This document shows positions 42,263 to 52,679 of a stretch of 64,000 bases of DNA, piece by piece (the first letter of the stretch is position 1; the number at the start of each line of letters is the position of its first letter). The notes under the pieces were generated by a model that saw only the letters and a list, made by a program, of their open reading frames with translations, was not told the DNA's origin and did not search any database. The DNA is from Lachnospiraceae bacterium. GTDB lineage: Bacteria > Bacillota > Clostridia > Lachnospirales > Lachnospiraceae. The translations under genes and the position numbers were made by a program. The stretch lies in assembly GCA_022792885.1 (NCBI GenBank), contig JAAWBX010000022.1, forward strand, positions 1-64,000. Direction: 5' to 3'.

Positions 42263-42291
42263 AATATAAGCCTTTTTCCTATATTTGTCAA
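42263..42291 (-). promoter_or_regulatory. Promoter for the DUF5688 gene with inverted repeat
   Basis: Minus strand TTGACA, 17-base spacer, TATATT. CAAATATA (42261-42268) and TATATTTG (42280-42287) are perfect inverted repeats overlapping both hexamers. The leader of about 190 bases (42065-42256) shows no gene or recognised riboswitch. Confidence 0.65.
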
Positions 42292-42319
42292 CCAAAAATA
42301 TTTTATGGCAAACAAAAAA

Positions 42320-42391
42320 TGCATCTGATAGGAATCGAACCTACGCACGTGGCTCCGGAGGCCACTGCTCTATCCACTGAGCTACAGATGC
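42320..42391 (-). tRNA. tRNA-Arg (anticodon CCG)
   Basis: Cloverleaf on the minus strand: acceptor GCATCTG/CAGATGC, D-arm AGCTCAGTGGATAGAGC, anticodon loop CTCCGGA in stem GTGGC/GCCAC, T-arm GTAGGTTCGATTCCTAT. The CCA end is not encoded; a T-run follows directly and serves as terminator. Confidence 0.95.
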
Positions 42392-42401
42392 ATCGTCATA
42401 T

Positions 42402-42430
42402 ATCATACTATATCCTTATGGAAAAGGCAA
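42402..42430 (-). promoter_or_regulatory. Promoter for tRNA-Arg
   Basis: Minus strand TTGCCT, 17-base spacer, TATGAT, 10 bases before the tRNA 5' end. Confidence 0.5.
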
Positions 42431-42549
42431 GCATTTTTTTGGTTTTGTCCGGTTTTTATTCGCGGTTAAACATATAATCCGGCCGAAAACGTCTCCGCTT
42501 CCAGCCGGCCGCCTTTTTAATCCTCTTCAAATATACTTCGTTGACGTTT

Positions 42550-44640
42550 TTAAGCTTCCACGTCTTTGATACTCAGGTTGATGCGCCCCATCTTATCGAT
42601 CTCGATCACCTTCACGGTCACCTCGTCCCCGATATTCACCACATCTTCCACTTTCTCCACACGCTTCTTCGCCAGCTTCGAAATATGAACCATACCGTCC
42701 TTGTTCGGCGCCAGTTCCACGAATGCGCCGAAATTCATAATGCGGACTACCCGGCCGGTCAGAACCTGGCCCACCTCCACATCCGTCACAATCCGGCGGA
42801 TAATATCGATCGCTTTTTCGATCATCTCCTTATCCGTGCCGCACACGGAAACGCTGCCGTCCTCTTCAATATCAATCTGGACGCCGGTCTCCTCTATGAT
42901 CTTATTGATCACCTTGCCCTGCTTGCCCACGACATCGCCGATCTTGGTCGGATCGATCATGATCTGCTCGATCTTAGGCGCATATTTGCTTACTTCTTTC
43001 CTGGGCTCCGCGATTGCTTTAGCCATAACCTCGTCTAAAATATAAAGACGTGCTTCCCTTGTGCGGGAAATCGCTTCCCGGATGATCCGATCGGTCAGTC
43101 CGTGAATCTTGATATCCATCTGAATCGCCGTGATCCCTTTGTGCGTACCGGCAACTTTAAAATCCATATCTCCGAAGAAATCTTCCAGACCCTGGATATC
43201 CGTCAGCACAATATAATCCTCATCCGTATCTCCCGTCACCAAACCGCAGGAAATGCCCGCTACCGCCGCCTTAACCGGCACACCCGCCGCCATCAGGGAC
43301 ATACTCGAGGAACATACGCTGGCCTGCGACGTGGAACCATTGCTCTCCAACGTCTCGGAAACGGTACGGATCGCATAAGGAAATTCTTCCGCAGACGGCA
43401 GTACCGGAAGCAGCGCGCGCTCTGCCAGAGCGCCATGCCCGATCTCTCGACGGCCCGGCCCGCGGCTGGGCTTTGTCTCACCCACCGAGTAGGACGGGAA
43501 ATTATAATGATGCATATATCTCTTGGAAGTCTCATTCTCGTCCAGTCCGTCCAGACGCTGCGCGTCCGACAAAGGCGCCAGCGTACAGATATTCAAAATC
43601 TGAGTCTGGCCTCTGGTAAACATGGCGGAACCGTGCGTTCTCGGAAGCAGGTCAATCTCGGCCGCCAAAGGACGAATCTGTGTAATCGCACGGCCGTCCG
43701 GGCGCTTATGATCCTGCAGAATCATCTTACGGACCGTCTTCTTCTGGAATTTATAAACCGCTTCGTCGATCAGCGGCAGCCAATCCGCATGCTCTTCCTC
43801 ATAGCGAGCGGTCAGCTTCTCCTTGATCTGACGAATATTCTCCTCTCTGGTCTGCTTGTCGTCCGTGAAAACCGCGCCCTCCATCGCCTCAGGCGTAACG
43901 AAAGACACCATATCTTCCCACAGCTCGTCCGGCGTATCACAATGCGTATATTCATGCTTCGGCCTGCCGCACTCCGCCACAATCGTATCAATAAACGCGA
44001 TCACTTCCTTATTGATCTCATGCGCCTGAAAGATCGCCTCCAGCATCTTTTCTTCCGGCACTTCCTTCGCGCCCGCCTCGATCATGATCACTTTCTCTCT
44101 CGTCGAAGCCACGGTCAAAGCCAGTTCCGAAACCTTCCTCTGCGCAGAAGTCGGATTCACAATCAGCTCCCCGTCAATCAAACCGATCTGCGTGGAAGAA
44201 ATCGGGCCGTCAAACGGAATGTCCGAAATCGTCGTGGCAATGGAAGCCCCCAGCATGGCCGTCAGTTCCGGACTGCAATCCGGATCCACACACAGAACCA
44301 GATTGTCCAACGTAACATCGTTGCGATAATCCTTCGGGAACAACGGACGCATCGGGCGGTCGATCACCCGGGAAGTCAGCGTCGCGTTCTCGGACGCTTT
44401 CCCTTCTCTCCTGGTAAAACCGCCGGGAATCTTCCCGACCGCATACATCTTCTCTTCATATTCCACACTCAGAGGGAAAAAATCAATCCCCTCCCTGGGC
44501 TTGTCGGAAGCCGTCGCCGTCGCAAGTACCACCGTATCCCCATAGTGCATCAGGGCCGCCCCATTGGCCTGAGCCGCAACCCGGCCGATCTCAACTGTCA
44601 GCGTCCTCCCCGCCAGTTCCATCGAATAACTCTTAAACAT
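42550..44640 (-). CDS. pnp: Polyribonucleotide nucleotidyltransferase
   Basis: 696 residues, standard PNPase. Two RNase PH domains (GRVAAQANGAALMHYGDTVVLATA at the start; GRAITQIRPLAAEIDLLPRTHGSAMFTRGQTQ near 315), a helical domain between, and C-terminal KH (KIGDVVGKQGKVINKIIEETG near 560) and S1 (GQVLTGRVVRIMNFGAFVEL near 622) domains. It degrades RNA 3' to 5' with phosphate. AAGGAG precedes ATG. It follows rpsO after 229 bases, the classic order. This gap contains one hairpin and no separate clear promoter. Confidence 0.97.
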   Translation of the reverse strand: MFKSYSMELAGRTLTVEIGRVAAQANGAALMHYGDTVVLATATASDKPREGIDFFPLSVEYEEKMYAVGKIPGGFTRREGKASENATLTSRVIDRPMRPLFPKDYRNDVTLDNLVLCVDPDCSPELTAMLGASIATTISDIPFDGPISSTQIGLIDGELIVNPTSAQRKVSELALTVASTREKVIMIEAGAKEVPEEKMLEAIFQAHEINKEVIAFIDTIVAECGRPKHEYTHCDTPDELWEDMVSFVTPEAMEGAVFTDDKQTREENIRQIKEKLTARYEEEHADWLPLIDEAVYKFQKKTVRKMILQDHKRPDGRAITQIRPLAAEIDLLPRTHGSAMFTRGQTQILNICTLAPLSDAQRLDGLDENETSKRYMHHYNFPSYSVGETKPSRGPGRREIGHGALAERALLPVLPSAEEFPYAIRTVSETLESNGSTSQASVCSSSMSLMAAGVPVKAAVAGISCGLVTGDTDEDYIVLTDIQGLEDFFGDMDFKVAGTHKGITAIQMDIKIHGLTDRIIREAISRTREARLYILDEVMAKAIAEPRKEVSKYAPKIEQIMIDPTKIGDVVGKQGKVINKIIEETGVQIDIEEDGSVSVCGTDKEMIEKAIDIIRRIVTDVEVGQVLTGRVVRIMNFGAFVELAPNKDGMVHISKLAKKRVEKVEDVVNIGDEVTVKVIEIDKMGRINLSIKDVEA

Positions 44641-44823
44641 GTCTATTCTCCTTTTTTAATATTCAAGCAGGGACCCCGAAACTACTGAAAAAAACACATC
44701 CCTATGTCCTTTTCAGTGGTCTCGATACGCCTCCGCTTTTAAACAAACTTTTTAAAGTCTGCTCTCTGCAGCCTCTACTGCCATTCCCCGACAAACGCGT
44801 ACGATCAAAGAAAGTATTATAAT

Positions 44824-44854
44824 GATAGGGTGGACTTTTTTCAGCCACCCTATC
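44824..44854 (-). terminator. Hairpin between rpsO and pnp
   Basis: Perfect 10-bp stem GATAGGGTGG / CCACCCTATC with an 11-base loop, 15 bases after the rpsO stop. On the minus strand it is followed by ATTATAATAC, a weak U-run, so it may be a leaky terminator or an RNase III site between rpsO and pnp. Confidence 0.55.
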
Positions 44855-44869
44855 TCTTCTTGATTCCGC

Positions 44870-45136
44870 TTATTTTCTCAGGCCCAGACGAGCAATCAAC
44901 GCACGATAGGCTTCAATATCATCCTTCTTCAGATATGCCAGCAGACCCCGTCTCTGACCTACCATCTTCAAAAGCCCGCGCCTGGAATGATGATCTTTCG
45001 GATTCTCCGCCAGATGCTCGTTCAATTCCGCAATCCTGGCTGTCAGGATCGCAACCTGCACCTCCGGCGAACCGGTGTCCTGCGGAGTTCTGCCATATTC
45101 GGCAATGATCTGTGCTTTCTTTTCTTTGGAAATCAT
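44870..45136 (-). CDS. rpsO: 30S ribosomal protein S15
   Basis: 88 residues, exact S15 length. [22 protein letters not shown] near residue 21, [25 protein letters not shown] near 46-70, ending [12 protein letters not shown]. It binds the central domain of 16S rRNA. A promoter is visible at 45225-45253, and the 90-base leader may carry the usual S15 autoregulatory fold. pnp follows. Confidence 0.98.
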   Translation of the reverse strand: MISKEKKAQIIAEYGRTPQDTGSPEVQVAILTARIAELNEHLAENPKDHHSRRGLLKMVGQRRGLLAYLKKDDIEAYRALIARLGLRK

Positions 45137-45224
45137 ATCGTTCTCCCTTCTGTTCTCCCACCTGTAACACAGTTTTCGGCCAGGGTGTCCGTAAACCGAG
45201 CCACGGCGCTTCTTATACCGAACC

Positions 45225-45253
45225 AGTATATCACAGCCCGTTCGGAATGTAAA
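45225..45253 (-). promoter_or_regulatory. Promoter for rpsO-pnp
   Basis: Minus strand TTTACA, 17-base spacer, TATACT, about 89 bases before the rpsO ATG. Confidence 0.65.
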
Positions 45254-45263
45254 CCCTTTTTTA

Positions 45264-46334
45264 TCAATCTCCGATCACATTCACTGCCTTCACCAGAGTC
45301 CGGTTATATGCGCTCGAAATAATAATACCCGTCGACGGACTGGATGCGTGAACGATCTGGCCGTTTCCGATATAGATCGCCACATGATCGATCACTCCGC
45401 CGCTCGCATAGAACAACAGATCGCCCGGTCGGATCTCCGACATACTGACCGTTCTCCCCTCCCGCGCCTGAGCGCCGGAATAATGAGTCAGATAAATACC
45501 ATACTGAGCCATAACCTTCATGGTAAAGCCGGAGCAATCCACTCCCTTCGTCAGGCTTGTCCCGCCCCACACGTAAGGATTGCCCAAAAACTGAAGCGCG
45601 TAATTCACGATCGAAGTCCGAACCGGAGACGCATCCACCGGACTGAACTCCACCGCTTCCGTCAACGCGTACTTCACTTCCACATATTCGCTGGACACGT
45701 ACCCTTCCATACTGTCCACCTGGACCTTCACCCAGCCGTTCCCGTCATTCTCCAGCACCGTATAACGCTCTTCATTGCCCACGGAAGCCAGGATATCCGC
45801 CTCCGTATCCGGCGTCTCCCGGAGTCTTAAACCGTCCGTAAGAACAACGGCCCGAAGATCCGCCTCCTCCAGCGCCTTCTCCTGGGCGTCCACACCGGTC
45901 AGAATAAAATCCGCCGAAACATATCCCTCGACCGGCCCGGAGCGGATCCGATACCAGCCGTCCAGCGCCTCCAAAATCTCACAGCCGCTCCCGTTCACCA
46001 TCTTTCCGCAGATATCCGCGTCGGTTCCCGGCTCCTCTCTTACATTCAGATACCCTTCCACGTCGGCCACGCCCAGATTGGTATATTCGCTCAACACGCA
46101 GGCTTTGGCCGAAATCATTTTCTTCAGCTCCACTTCCGCTTCCTTCGACATGCCGCCGGTCACGGAAGCCTGATAATACGTGTCCAGCGCCACTGAGATG
46201 CCGGCTGCGGAAGAATTGGCCGAAGCCTCTTTTTCCTCCTCCGCCAAAACGGTCGAACCAAACGTCAAACAGGCGGCGCAGGCGGCCGCCAGAGAAACTT
46301 TCATATAAAATTTAGAATTCGGTAACAGTCCCAT
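45264..46334 (-). CDS. NlpC/P60 endopeptidase with two SH3 domains
   Basis: 356 residues. Signal peptide ([25 protein letters not shown]), a short helical region, two bacterial SH3 domains ([21 protein letters not shown] near 92 and [20 protein letters not shown] near 168), then a C-terminal NlpC/P60 domain: catalytic Cys in [11 protein letters not shown] near 265, His in [11 protein letters not shown] near 315 and third polar residue in IVHASSP. It cleaves gamma-D-glutamyl-diamino acid bonds in peptidoglycan. GGAGCG precedes ATG. It is monocistronic with a strong promoter. Confidence 0.93.
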   Translation of the reverse strand: MGLLPNSKFYMKVSLAAACAACLTFGSTVLAEEEKEASANSSAAGISVALDTYYQASVTGGMSKEAEVELKKMISAKACVLSEYTNLGVADVEGYLNVREEPGTDADICGKMVNGSGCEILEALDGWYRIRSGPVEGYVSADFILTGVDAQEKALEEADLRAVVLTDGLRLRETPDTEADILASVGNEERYTVLENDGNGWVKVQVDSMEGYVSSEYVEVKYALTEAVEFSPVDASPVRTSIVNYALQFLGNPYVWGGTSLTKGVDCSGFTMKVMAQYGIYLTHYSGAQAREGRTVSMSEIRPGDLLFYASGGVIDHVAIYIGNGQIVHASSPSTGIIISSAYNRTLVKAVNVIGD

Positions 46335-46382
46335 GATATTCGCTCCAAGTTATTACATATTTATTAAATTTATTACACTATC

Positions 46383-46411
46383 AGTATAACAACCTGAAAC
46401 CGCCTTGTCAA
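46383..46411 (-). promoter_or_regulatory. Promoter of the NlpC/P60 gene
   Basis: Minus strand TTGACA, 17-base spacer, TATACT, overlapping the last codons of ribF. Two TGTAAT hexamers lie about 20 bases apart in the leader (46342-46376), similar to WalR half-sites; that regulator is only a guess. Confidence 0.7.
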
Positions 46412-47340
46412 TGGCTAAATTTCTCTTTCAGCCAGTCCTGCGCCGTCCGACTGTTCCTGCGGATCTCAGCCTCCAGCTCCGCCAGAGAAGCAAATTTTCT
46501 TTCCGGCCGGATAAAAGACAGAAGTTCCACCCGGACGATTTCCCCGTATACCTCTCTCTCAAAATCAAATAAAAACGTCTCCAGCCCCATCGTTCCTTCC
46601 GCGCTCACGGTCGGTTTTACGCCAATGTTCGTCACTCCGCCGTAGACCCGATTGTCCAGACGGACACGGCTGACATACACGCCCTTCGGCGGCAGAAGCT
46701 TGTCCTCCTCCGGCGCCAGATTGATCGTCGGAAGCCCGAACGTCCTTCCCAACTGCCGGCCGTGCACAATGGGACCGGACGCTTCATACGGGCGACCCAG
46801 AAGCTTTGACACTTCCTCCATATCCCCTTTTAAAAGCCGCTCCCTCACATACGTGCTGCTGATCTCCCGTCCGTCCCCGTCCGTCCGTTTCTCCAGCACT
46901 CTCGTCTCATAGCCGTATTTTTTCTCATATTCTCTCAGAAGCGCCACATTTCCCCGGCGCTGATAGCCGAAACAAAAATCACTGCCCACAATCACATAGC
47001 GCGCGTGAAGCTCCTCCACCAGGACTTTCCGAATAAAATCCTCCGGCGCCATATGACAAACTTCATCGGTAAAAGGATACTCCACCAGGAGATCCACGCC
47101 GGCCTCCTCGCAGTATACTTCCTTCTCCTTATTCGTCATCAGAAGAAACTTTTTCGCTCCCTTCAGCAGGGCATAGGGCGAAACACCGAAAGTAAAGACG
47201 ACCGACCGGATACCTTCCCGCCGCAGAACCCTCATCTCGCGAAGCAAATCCTGATGTCCCAGGTGCATCCCGTCAAATTTCCCCAACGCAACCGCCGTCT
47301 CCGTATCCACCTTCAAATCGGTTCCCTGAATATACCGCAT
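46408..47340 (-). CDS. ribF: Bifunctional riboflavin kinase/FAD synthetase
   Basis: 310 residues from ATG 47340 (GGGAGGT upstream). N-terminal FMN adenylyltransferase domain with ALGKFDGMHLGHQDLLREM near residue 18 and DFCFGYQRRGNV near 118; C-terminal flavokinase domain with GRPYEASGPIVHGRQLGRTFGLPTINL near 185. It makes FMN and FAD. Last gene of the rimP-to-ribF operon, 19 bases after truB. Flavin supply is relevant to the Rnf genes further right, but they are not linked directly. Confidence 0.95.
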   Translation of the reverse strand: MRYIQGTDLKVDTETAVALGKFDGMHLGHQDLLREMRVLRREGIRSVVFTFGVSPYALLKGAKKFLLMTNKEKEVYCEEAGVDLLVEYPFTDEVCHMAPEDFIRKVLVEELHARYVIVGSDFCFGYQRRGNVALLREYEKKYGYETRVLEKRTDGDGREISSTYVRERLLKGDMEEVSKLLGRPYEASGPIVHGRQLGRTFGLPTINLAPEEDKLLPPKGVYVSRVRLDNRVYGGVTNIGVKPTVSAEGTMGLETFLFDFEREVYGEIVRVELLSFIRPERKFASLAELEAEIRRNSRTAQDWLKEKFSH

Positions 47341-47359
47341 CCGAATCACCTCCCTTCCT

Positions 47360-48265
47360 TTATCCGTACGGATAAAACATCTTACGCGGCCTATAATGGT
47401 TTTTCTCTTCCCGGTATTCGTAAACTCCGATAAATACTCCGTTTTTGTCATAAACGCGGATATTTTCCGCCGGCGGTTCTTCCCCGGACGTCTCCTGAAA
47501 AGCCTGCACGGGCAGAGCGTTTCCATTGTAAAGAAGTTTTTCAAACTCTTCCCGGGCAGTTCGCTTTTCCCACCCGGCAAACACCGAATCCGGCGCCGTT
47601 AAGCGGGACGCCAGCTCGCCCTCCCGCAAAAGCGCCTCGATCTCGGACAGACGCAGACTGTCCTCCTTTTCAAAACGGCCGACCCGGGTCCTCACCAGCC
47701 CTTCCATACATCCTCCGCACCCGAGAACCTCCCCGATATCCTGACACAATGTCCGGATATAGGTTCCCTTCGAACAATTCACCAGAAAACGGACCCTGGG
47801 AACCCGGATTTCCAGGATTTCCAGGGAATAAACCGTAACTGGGCGGGCTTTTCTCTCAACTTCCTTCCCCTCCCTGGCCAACTGATACAATTTTTTTCCG
47901 TCTACTTTTAACGCGGAATACATGGGCGGCACCTGATCGATCGTCCCCACGAAACCGACGGCCGCCCGGTTTATTTCCTCCTCCGTCACCGAAACTTCCC
48001 GCTCCGACAAAACACGGCCGGATATATCCTGGGTATCGGTCATTTTTCCCAGCAGGAGAACCGCTTCGTAAACCTTATCCTGATCCGTCAGAAAATCACA
48101 GATCTTGGTCGCGCGGCCGAAGCAGACCGGCAGTACGCCCTCGGCCTCCGGATCCAGCGTCCCTGTATGGCCGATCTTTCTCTGGCGGCAGATTCCCCTC
48201 AGTTTCGCGACCACATCATGAGACGTAAACCCTCTTTCTTTGTATACATTCAGAATCCCGTCCAT
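47360..48265 (-). CDS. truB: tRNA pseudouridine(55) synthase TruB
   Basis: 301 residues from ATG 48265. MDGILNVYKERGFTSHDVVAKLRG is the standard start. Catalytic Asp is in GHTGTLDPEAEGVLPVCFGRATK near residue 38, with KVYEAVLLLG and GTYIRTLCQDIGEVLG following, and a C-terminal PUA-like tail. It makes pseudouridine 55 in the T-loop of tRNAs. Follows nrnA after 13 bases. The ribosome site is weak, suggesting coupling to nrnA translation. Confidence 0.95.
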   Translation of the reverse strand: MDGILNVYKERGFTSHDVVAKLRGICRQRKIGHTGTLDPEAEGVLPVCFGRATKICDFLTDQDKVYEAVLLLGKMTDTQDISGRVLSEREVSVTEEEINRAAVGFVGTIDQVPPMYSALKVDGKKLYQLAREGKEVERKARPVTVYSLEILEIRVPRVRFLVNCSKGTYIRTLCQDIGEVLGCGGCMEGLVRTRVGRFEKEDSLRLSEIEALLREGELASRLTAPDSVFAGWEKRTAREEFEKLLYNGNALPVQAFQETSGEEPPAENIRVYDKNGVFIGVYEYREEKNHYRPRKMFYPYG

Positions 48266-48278
48266 GGCAGCACCCGCG

Positions 48279-49238
48279 TCATCCCTTCCGCCAGCTCTCG
48301 GCGATCGCATCCAGAAGTTTTTCCTTTACCTCCGACTGGCTTCCCGGAATCGTACATCCCGCCGCTTTCACATGGCCGCCGCCGCCGAACCGACCCGCAA
48401 TCCGGCTGACGTCCATCTCGCTGTTCCCCCGAAGGCTGACCTTATAAACGTTCTCTCCCGTCTCATGAATGAAAACCGCGCAGCGGACTCCGTCCGTCAC
48501 CCGAAGCTGATCGATGATACCTTCCAGATCCAGATTGGTTCCGCCTGCTTCTTTGATTTCCCGTTCATACAACGCGCTGAAAATACAGCCCTCGCTCAAC
48601 TCCAGCGTGGCATTCATAAGCGCCTTGCCCAGAATCTTATTCTGAACAAAACTTTTATGATAGAACGTATCGTTGATAATCACATTTGAACGGACGCCCC
48701 GCTCCAGAAGAGCCCCCGCCGCTTCCATCGTACGCCGGGTCGTATTCGAATGCTTAAACACACCCGTATCGTGAACGATGCCCGCATACAGACAATCCGC
48801 GGTCCTCTTGCTGATCTTTTCAAATTCCATCAATAAAAATAATAATTCCGCCGTTGCCGCCGCCTTCGGATCGATCCGATTGATCTGGGCAAACCCTTCG
48901 TTCGTGATATGATGGTCAATGCAGACCGTCCGTTTAGCCCCGTTCAGATACCGCACGTATTCCCCCAGCCGCTCCGGATCACTGGCATCCAGAGAAAAAC
49001 ACAGATCGCAGGCCGCCTCGTCGCTCAGCGAATGTGAGATCTCGCCGGCGTCCGGCAGGACCCGCAAAAAATCCTCCGCAAACTCGCCCAGATATACCTT
49101 CACCTGAACTTCAGGATAATTATCCTGAATATAATGATACAAAGCCAGACAGGAACCTACACAGTCCCCGTCCGGCTTTACATGCCCCAGAATCGCGATT
49201 CTGCGGGCGTCTTGGATCACTTCATCTACATACTTCAT
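48279..49238 (-). CDS. nrnA: DHH/DHHA1 phosphoesterase, NrnA-like
   Basis: 319 residues. DHH motifs: AILGHVKPDGDCVGSCLALYHY near residue 14, CFSLDASDPERLG near 82, VCIDHHITNEGFA near 105; DHHA1 end with RFGGGGHVKAAGCTI near 288. NrnA degrades nanoRNAs of 2-5 nucleotides and dephosphorylates pAp. Fits the conserved rbfA-nrnA-truB order; only 3 bases separate it from rbfA. Confidence 0.93.
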   Translation of the reverse strand: MKYVDEVIQDARRIAILGHVKPDGDCVGSCLALYHYIQDNYPEVQVKVYLGEFAEDFLRVLPDAGEISHSLSDEAACDLCFSLDASDPERLGEYVRYLNGAKRTVCIDHHITNEGFAQINRIDPKAAATAELLFLLMEFEKISKRTADCLYAGIVHDTGVFKHSNTTRRTMEAAGALLERGVRSNVIINDTFYHKSFVQNKILGKALMNATLELSEGCIFSALYEREIKEAGGTNLDLEGIIDQLRVTDGVRCAVFIHETGENVYKVSLRGNSEMDVSRIAGRFGGGGHVKAAGCTIPGSQSEVKEKLLDAIAESWRKG

Positions 49239-49241
49239 CCG

Positions 49242-49637
49242 TTATTCTTCCTCGTCTGTTCCGGTCAACGTCTCGTTCTGCCGCTCTGCCTCTCTCACTT
49301 CCTGAATGCGCGTCGTCATGCGCACGCCATACTCGATCGAACGGTCCAAAACAAACGTGATCTCCGGCGTATTCCTTAAATTCACCGACCTGGCCAATTC
49401 CTTCCGAATATAACCGACGGCACACCGAAGACCGGCCAGAGAAGCCTCCGCTTCCTCCTGTGTGCCGAGCACGCTGATATAGGCCTTGCAATATTTCAGA
49501 TCCGGAGTGACCTCCACCGCCGTGACCGTAGTCATGGGGTGGATTCTCGGGTCTTTTACCTCCGACCGGATGATCCGGCTCAATTCCCGCAGAACCTCGC
49601 CGTTGATCCGGATATTTTTAATACTGTTTTTCCTCAT
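49242..49637 (-). CDS. rbfA: 30S ribosome-binding factor RbfA
   Basis: 131 residues from ATG 49637 (GGAAGGAG upstream). Single KH-like fold: NGEVLRELSRIIRSEVKDPRIHPMTTVTAVEVTPDLKYCKAYISVLG and LARSVNLRNTPEITFVLDRSIEYG. RbfA matures 16S rRNA in 30S subunits. Lies between infB and nrnA. Confidence 0.95.
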   Translation of the reverse strand: MRKNSIKNIRINGEVLRELSRIIRSEVKDPRIHPMTTVTAVEVTPDLKYCKAYISVLGTQEEAEASLAGLRCAVGYIRKELARSVNLRNTPEITFVLDRSIEYGVRMTTRIQEVREAERQNETLTGTDEEE

Positions 49638-49663
49638 ATTCTCTCCTTCCGGCAAAAGGGCTT

Positions 49664-52654
49664 CTACCGGGGAACTTCCACCATTGTATAGGCTTCCACC
49701 ACATCGTCTTCCTGCAGATCGTTGAACCCTTCGAATACCAGACCGCACTCATAGCCCTTTGCCACTTCTTTTACATCATCCTTAAACCGCTTCAAAGAAG
49801 CCACGGCGCCCTCGAAAATCTGTTCGCCGTCTCTGGTAATCCGCGCGCCGCAGTTGCGGACGAATTTTCCGTCCGTCACATAGACGCCGGCAATCGTGCC
49901 TACGCCGGAAGCCTTGAACGTCTGCCGCACCAGTCCGTGCCCGATAACCCGCTCCTCGAAAACCGGATCGAGCATCCCCTTCATAGCGGCCTCCACGTCC
50001 TCGATCGCCTGGTAGATCACCCGGTACAGACGGACGTCCACCTGTTCGCTCTCGGCAATGGACTTAGCCGTATTATCCGGCCGCACATTGAAACCGATGA
50101 TGATAGCATTCGAAGCCGAAGCCAGATTGACGTCCGATTCGGTAATCGCGCCTACGCCCCCGTGAATGATCTTGACTACAACTTCCTCGTTGGAGAGCTT
50201 CAACAGGCTCTGTTTTACCGCCTCCACGGAACCCTGTACATCCGCTTTGACAATGATATTCAATTCCTTCAACTTACCTTCCTGAATCTTGGAAAACAAA
50301 TCGTCCAGGGACATCTTGCCCTTCGTATCTTCCAGAAGCTTCTCCCTGCCCTCCGAAATAAACGTCTCCGCAAAGTTCCTCGCTTCCTTCTCGCTCTCCA
50401 TCGCAATGCAGATCTCGCCGGCCCCGGGCACATCCGAAAAACCCAAAATCTCGACCGGCATGGAAGGTCCCGCCTCTTTTACCCGGCGTCCCTTATCATC
50501 CATCATCGCCCGCACTCTTCCGAAACAGGAACCCGCCGCGATCGCGTCGCCCACACGCAGCGTACCCTTCTGCACCAATACCGTAGCCACCGGGCCTTTT
50601 CCCCGATCCAGCTCGGCCTCGATGATCAGACCTCTGGCGTTCCGATTCGGATTCGCACGCAGCTCTTTTACTTCCGCCGTCAGAAGGATCATTTCCAGAA
50701 GATTCTCAATTCCTTCTTTCGTATGCGCCGACACCGGGCAGAAAATCGTGCTTCCACCCCAATCTTCCGCAATCAGGCCGTATTCGGTCAGCTCCTGTTT
50801 CACCCGCTCCACATTGGCGTTGGGCTTATCGATCTTATTGACGGCCACAATAATCTCAACCTCGGCGGCCTTGGCATGATTGATCGCCTCGATCGTCTGA
50901 GGCATAACCCCGTCGTCAGCCGCCACGACCAGAATCGCGATATCGGTAGACTGCGCGCCCCTCATACGCATGGCGGTAAACGCCTCATGCCCCGGCGTAT
51001 CCAGGAATGTGATCGCCTGCCCATTGATCTCCACCGTATAAGCGCCGATATGCTGCGTAATGCCTCCGGCTTCCTTCGCCGTCACATTCGACTCACGGAT
51101 CGTATCCAGAAGGGAGGTCTTTCCGTGATCCACGTGTCCCATCACGCAGACCACCGGCGGCCTCGTCGTTAAAGTATCCTCCGCGTCCTCCGTGTCTTTC
51201 AACAATTCCTCCAGGACATTCACCTTTACTTCGGGTTCGCAGAGAATCTCGTAATCCATCGCGATCTCCTCCGCCGTCGCGTAGTCGATCTCCTGATTCA
51301 GATTTACGATCTTACCCTGCATAAACAACTTCTTAATAATGGCGGAGGGCTGTTTCTTCATCTTATCCGCCAGTTCCTTGATTGTAAGCACTTCCGGAAG
51401 GATGATCGTTTTGATTTCCTCTTCCTCCACCTTCTTCGGCTGAGGCATATGAAACGCGCCCTTCTTGGATTTATTTAAGGCTCTTAAATTCTCTTCCTCT
51501 TCGTACCTCTTCCCGTAGCGGTCATTCTGCTTCGGAGCCGGTTTGGTTTTCCTCATGCTACCCGGTTTCTGAAGGCCATCCGAAACCGCGGCCGGCTTCG
51601 CACCCCCTGCGCGCCGATTCTGGCCGGGACGGTTCTCTCTCTCGTCCTTATCCTTCCCGCCGGCAAAATCCCTGCCGTACCCGCCGCTTCGTCCGTAACC
51701 GGAAGCGGGCCGTCCGTCGGAGGGCCTCCGCTGTCCATACGGACGATCGGACGACTGCGGACGCGCGCCGTAAGGACGGTCTCCCTGCGAACGCGGGCTG
51801 TAAGGGCGATCCCCCTGGGTTCTTGTACCGGGACGGTCCCCCGAACGCATGCCGGACGGACGATCCCCCTGAGAACGCGTAAAGGGACGGTCGGACTGAG
51901 AACGCGCGCCGGCCGGCCGGTCCCCCTGAGAACGCGTAAAAGGACGATCGGACTGAGTCCTTGTTCCCGTATGGCGGTCCGTGCGCGGCCTAGATTCTTT
52001 CGAAACCGGCTGAACCGATGCCGCCGGTTTCAAAGCTTCCGGAGCGGAAACCTTTGTTTCCTCCGCCCTGGCAGCCTTGGCGGCCTTCGCTTCCTCTGCG
52101 GCTTTCGCTTCCGCAGCCTTCGCCTCTTCCGCCGCTTTCCTGGCCGCTTCCTCCGCGGCTTTCGCCGCCAGCGCCTTATCTTCCGCCGCTTTCCGCATGC
52201 TTTCCGCCAGCATCTGATCGATCTTCTCCGCATTGTGAGCCGAAGCCCGATCCCGAATCTGATCCGGCGACTTCGCCGTGATCGGCCTGCGGACCGGCTC
52301 CTTCACCGGAACGGTCGAAGCATTCCTGCGCGGACGGTTCTCCCCGGAACGACGGCCTCCCTCCGAAGAAGAACGCCTGGGACTGCTTCCGCCGTTTCCG
52401 CCGGCCGCACCCGCGCGGCTTCCCCCGCCGGATCTCCTGGCTCCGCCGGCGCTGTTCTGCGGGCGAAATACCGCCGTAATCCTTTTTTTCTGAGGCGCCG
52501 CCTCTCCTTTCTGCTCACCTGCCGTTCCTTTTGCCCCGGCTCCCTTCTCTTCCGTCTTCGCGTTGACCGCGTCCTTTTCTCTATTTGTCAAGCTTCCCTG
52601 AACCTCCTTGCTGCTTCGATTATTCTGTTTCTCTTCTTTTCTGCTCTCTTCCAT
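49664..52654 (-). CDS. infB: Translation initiation factor IF-2
   Basis: 996 residues. The first 400 residues are low-complexity: Lys/Glu/Ala helix ([20 protein letters not shown], about 155-200) and then Arg/Gly/Asp repeats of the type GDRP-x-(G/T)-R about 220-310. The conserved core begins near 410 with an IF2_N domain, then the GTPase (G1 [12 protein letters not shown] near 508, G3 DTPGHEAF, G4 NKIDKP) and domains II-IV. It delivers fMet-tRNA. The N-terminal segment is longer than in many Firmicutes, and its GDRP repeats are notable. Confidence 0.97.
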   Translation of the reverse strand: MEESRKEEKQNNRSSKEVQGSLTNREKDAVNAKTEEKGAGAKGTAGEQKGEAAPQKKRITAVFRPQNSAGGARRSGGGSRAGAAGGNGGSSPRRSSSEGGRRSGENRPRRNASTVPVKEPVRRPITAKSPDQIRDRASAHNAEKIDQMLAESMRKAAEDKALAAKAAEEAARKAAEEAKAAEAKAAEEAKAAKAARAEETKVSAPEALKPAASVQPVSKESRPRTDRHTGTRTQSDRPFTRSQGDRPAGARSQSDRPFTRSQGDRPSGMRSGDRPGTRTQGDRPYSPRSQGDRPYGARPQSSDRPYGQRRPSDGRPASGYGRSGGYGRDFAGGKDKDERENRPGQNRRAGGAKPAAVSDGLQKPGSMRKTKPAPKQNDRYGKRYEEEENLRALNKSKKGAFHMPQPKKVEEEEIKTIILPEVLTIKELADKMKKQPSAIIKKLFMQGKIVNLNQEIDYATAEEIAMDYEILCEPEVKVNVLEELLKDTEDAEDTLTTRPPVVCVMGHVDHGKTSLLDTIRESNVTAKEAGGITQHIGAYTVEINGQAITFLDTPGHEAFTAMRMRGAQSTDIAILVVAADDGVMPQTIEAINHAKAAEVEIIVAVNKIDKPNANVERVKQELTEYGLIAEDWGGSTIFCPVSAHTKEGIENLLEMILLTAEVKELRANPNRNARGLIIEAELDRGKGPVATVLVQKGTLRVGDAIAAGSCFGRVRAMMDDKGRRVKEAGPSMPVEILGFSDVPGAGEICIAMESEKEARNFAETFISEGREKLLEDTKGKMSLDDLFSKIQEGKLKELNIIVKADVQGSVEAVKQSLLKLSNEEVVVKIIHGGVGAITESDVNLASASNAIIIGFNVRPDNTAKSIAESEQVDVRLYRVIYQAIEDVEAAMKGMLDPVFEERVIGHGLVRQTFKASGVGTIAGVYVTDGKFVRNCGARITRDGEQIFEGAVASLKRFKDDVKEVAKGYECGLVFEGFNDLQEDDVVEAYTMVEVPR

Positions 52655-52679
52655 ACCGTTTCCCTCCCTTTAAACTTCC

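Noticed and set aside
43102..44688. Long open frame (528 codons) opposite pnp
   Set aside because: Antisense shadow of PNPase; composition is Arg/His/Leu-rich and no ribosome site precedes it.
44641..44869. Separate small gene between rpsO and pnp
   Set aside because: No frame with a start signal; the gap holds one hairpin and leader-like sequence.
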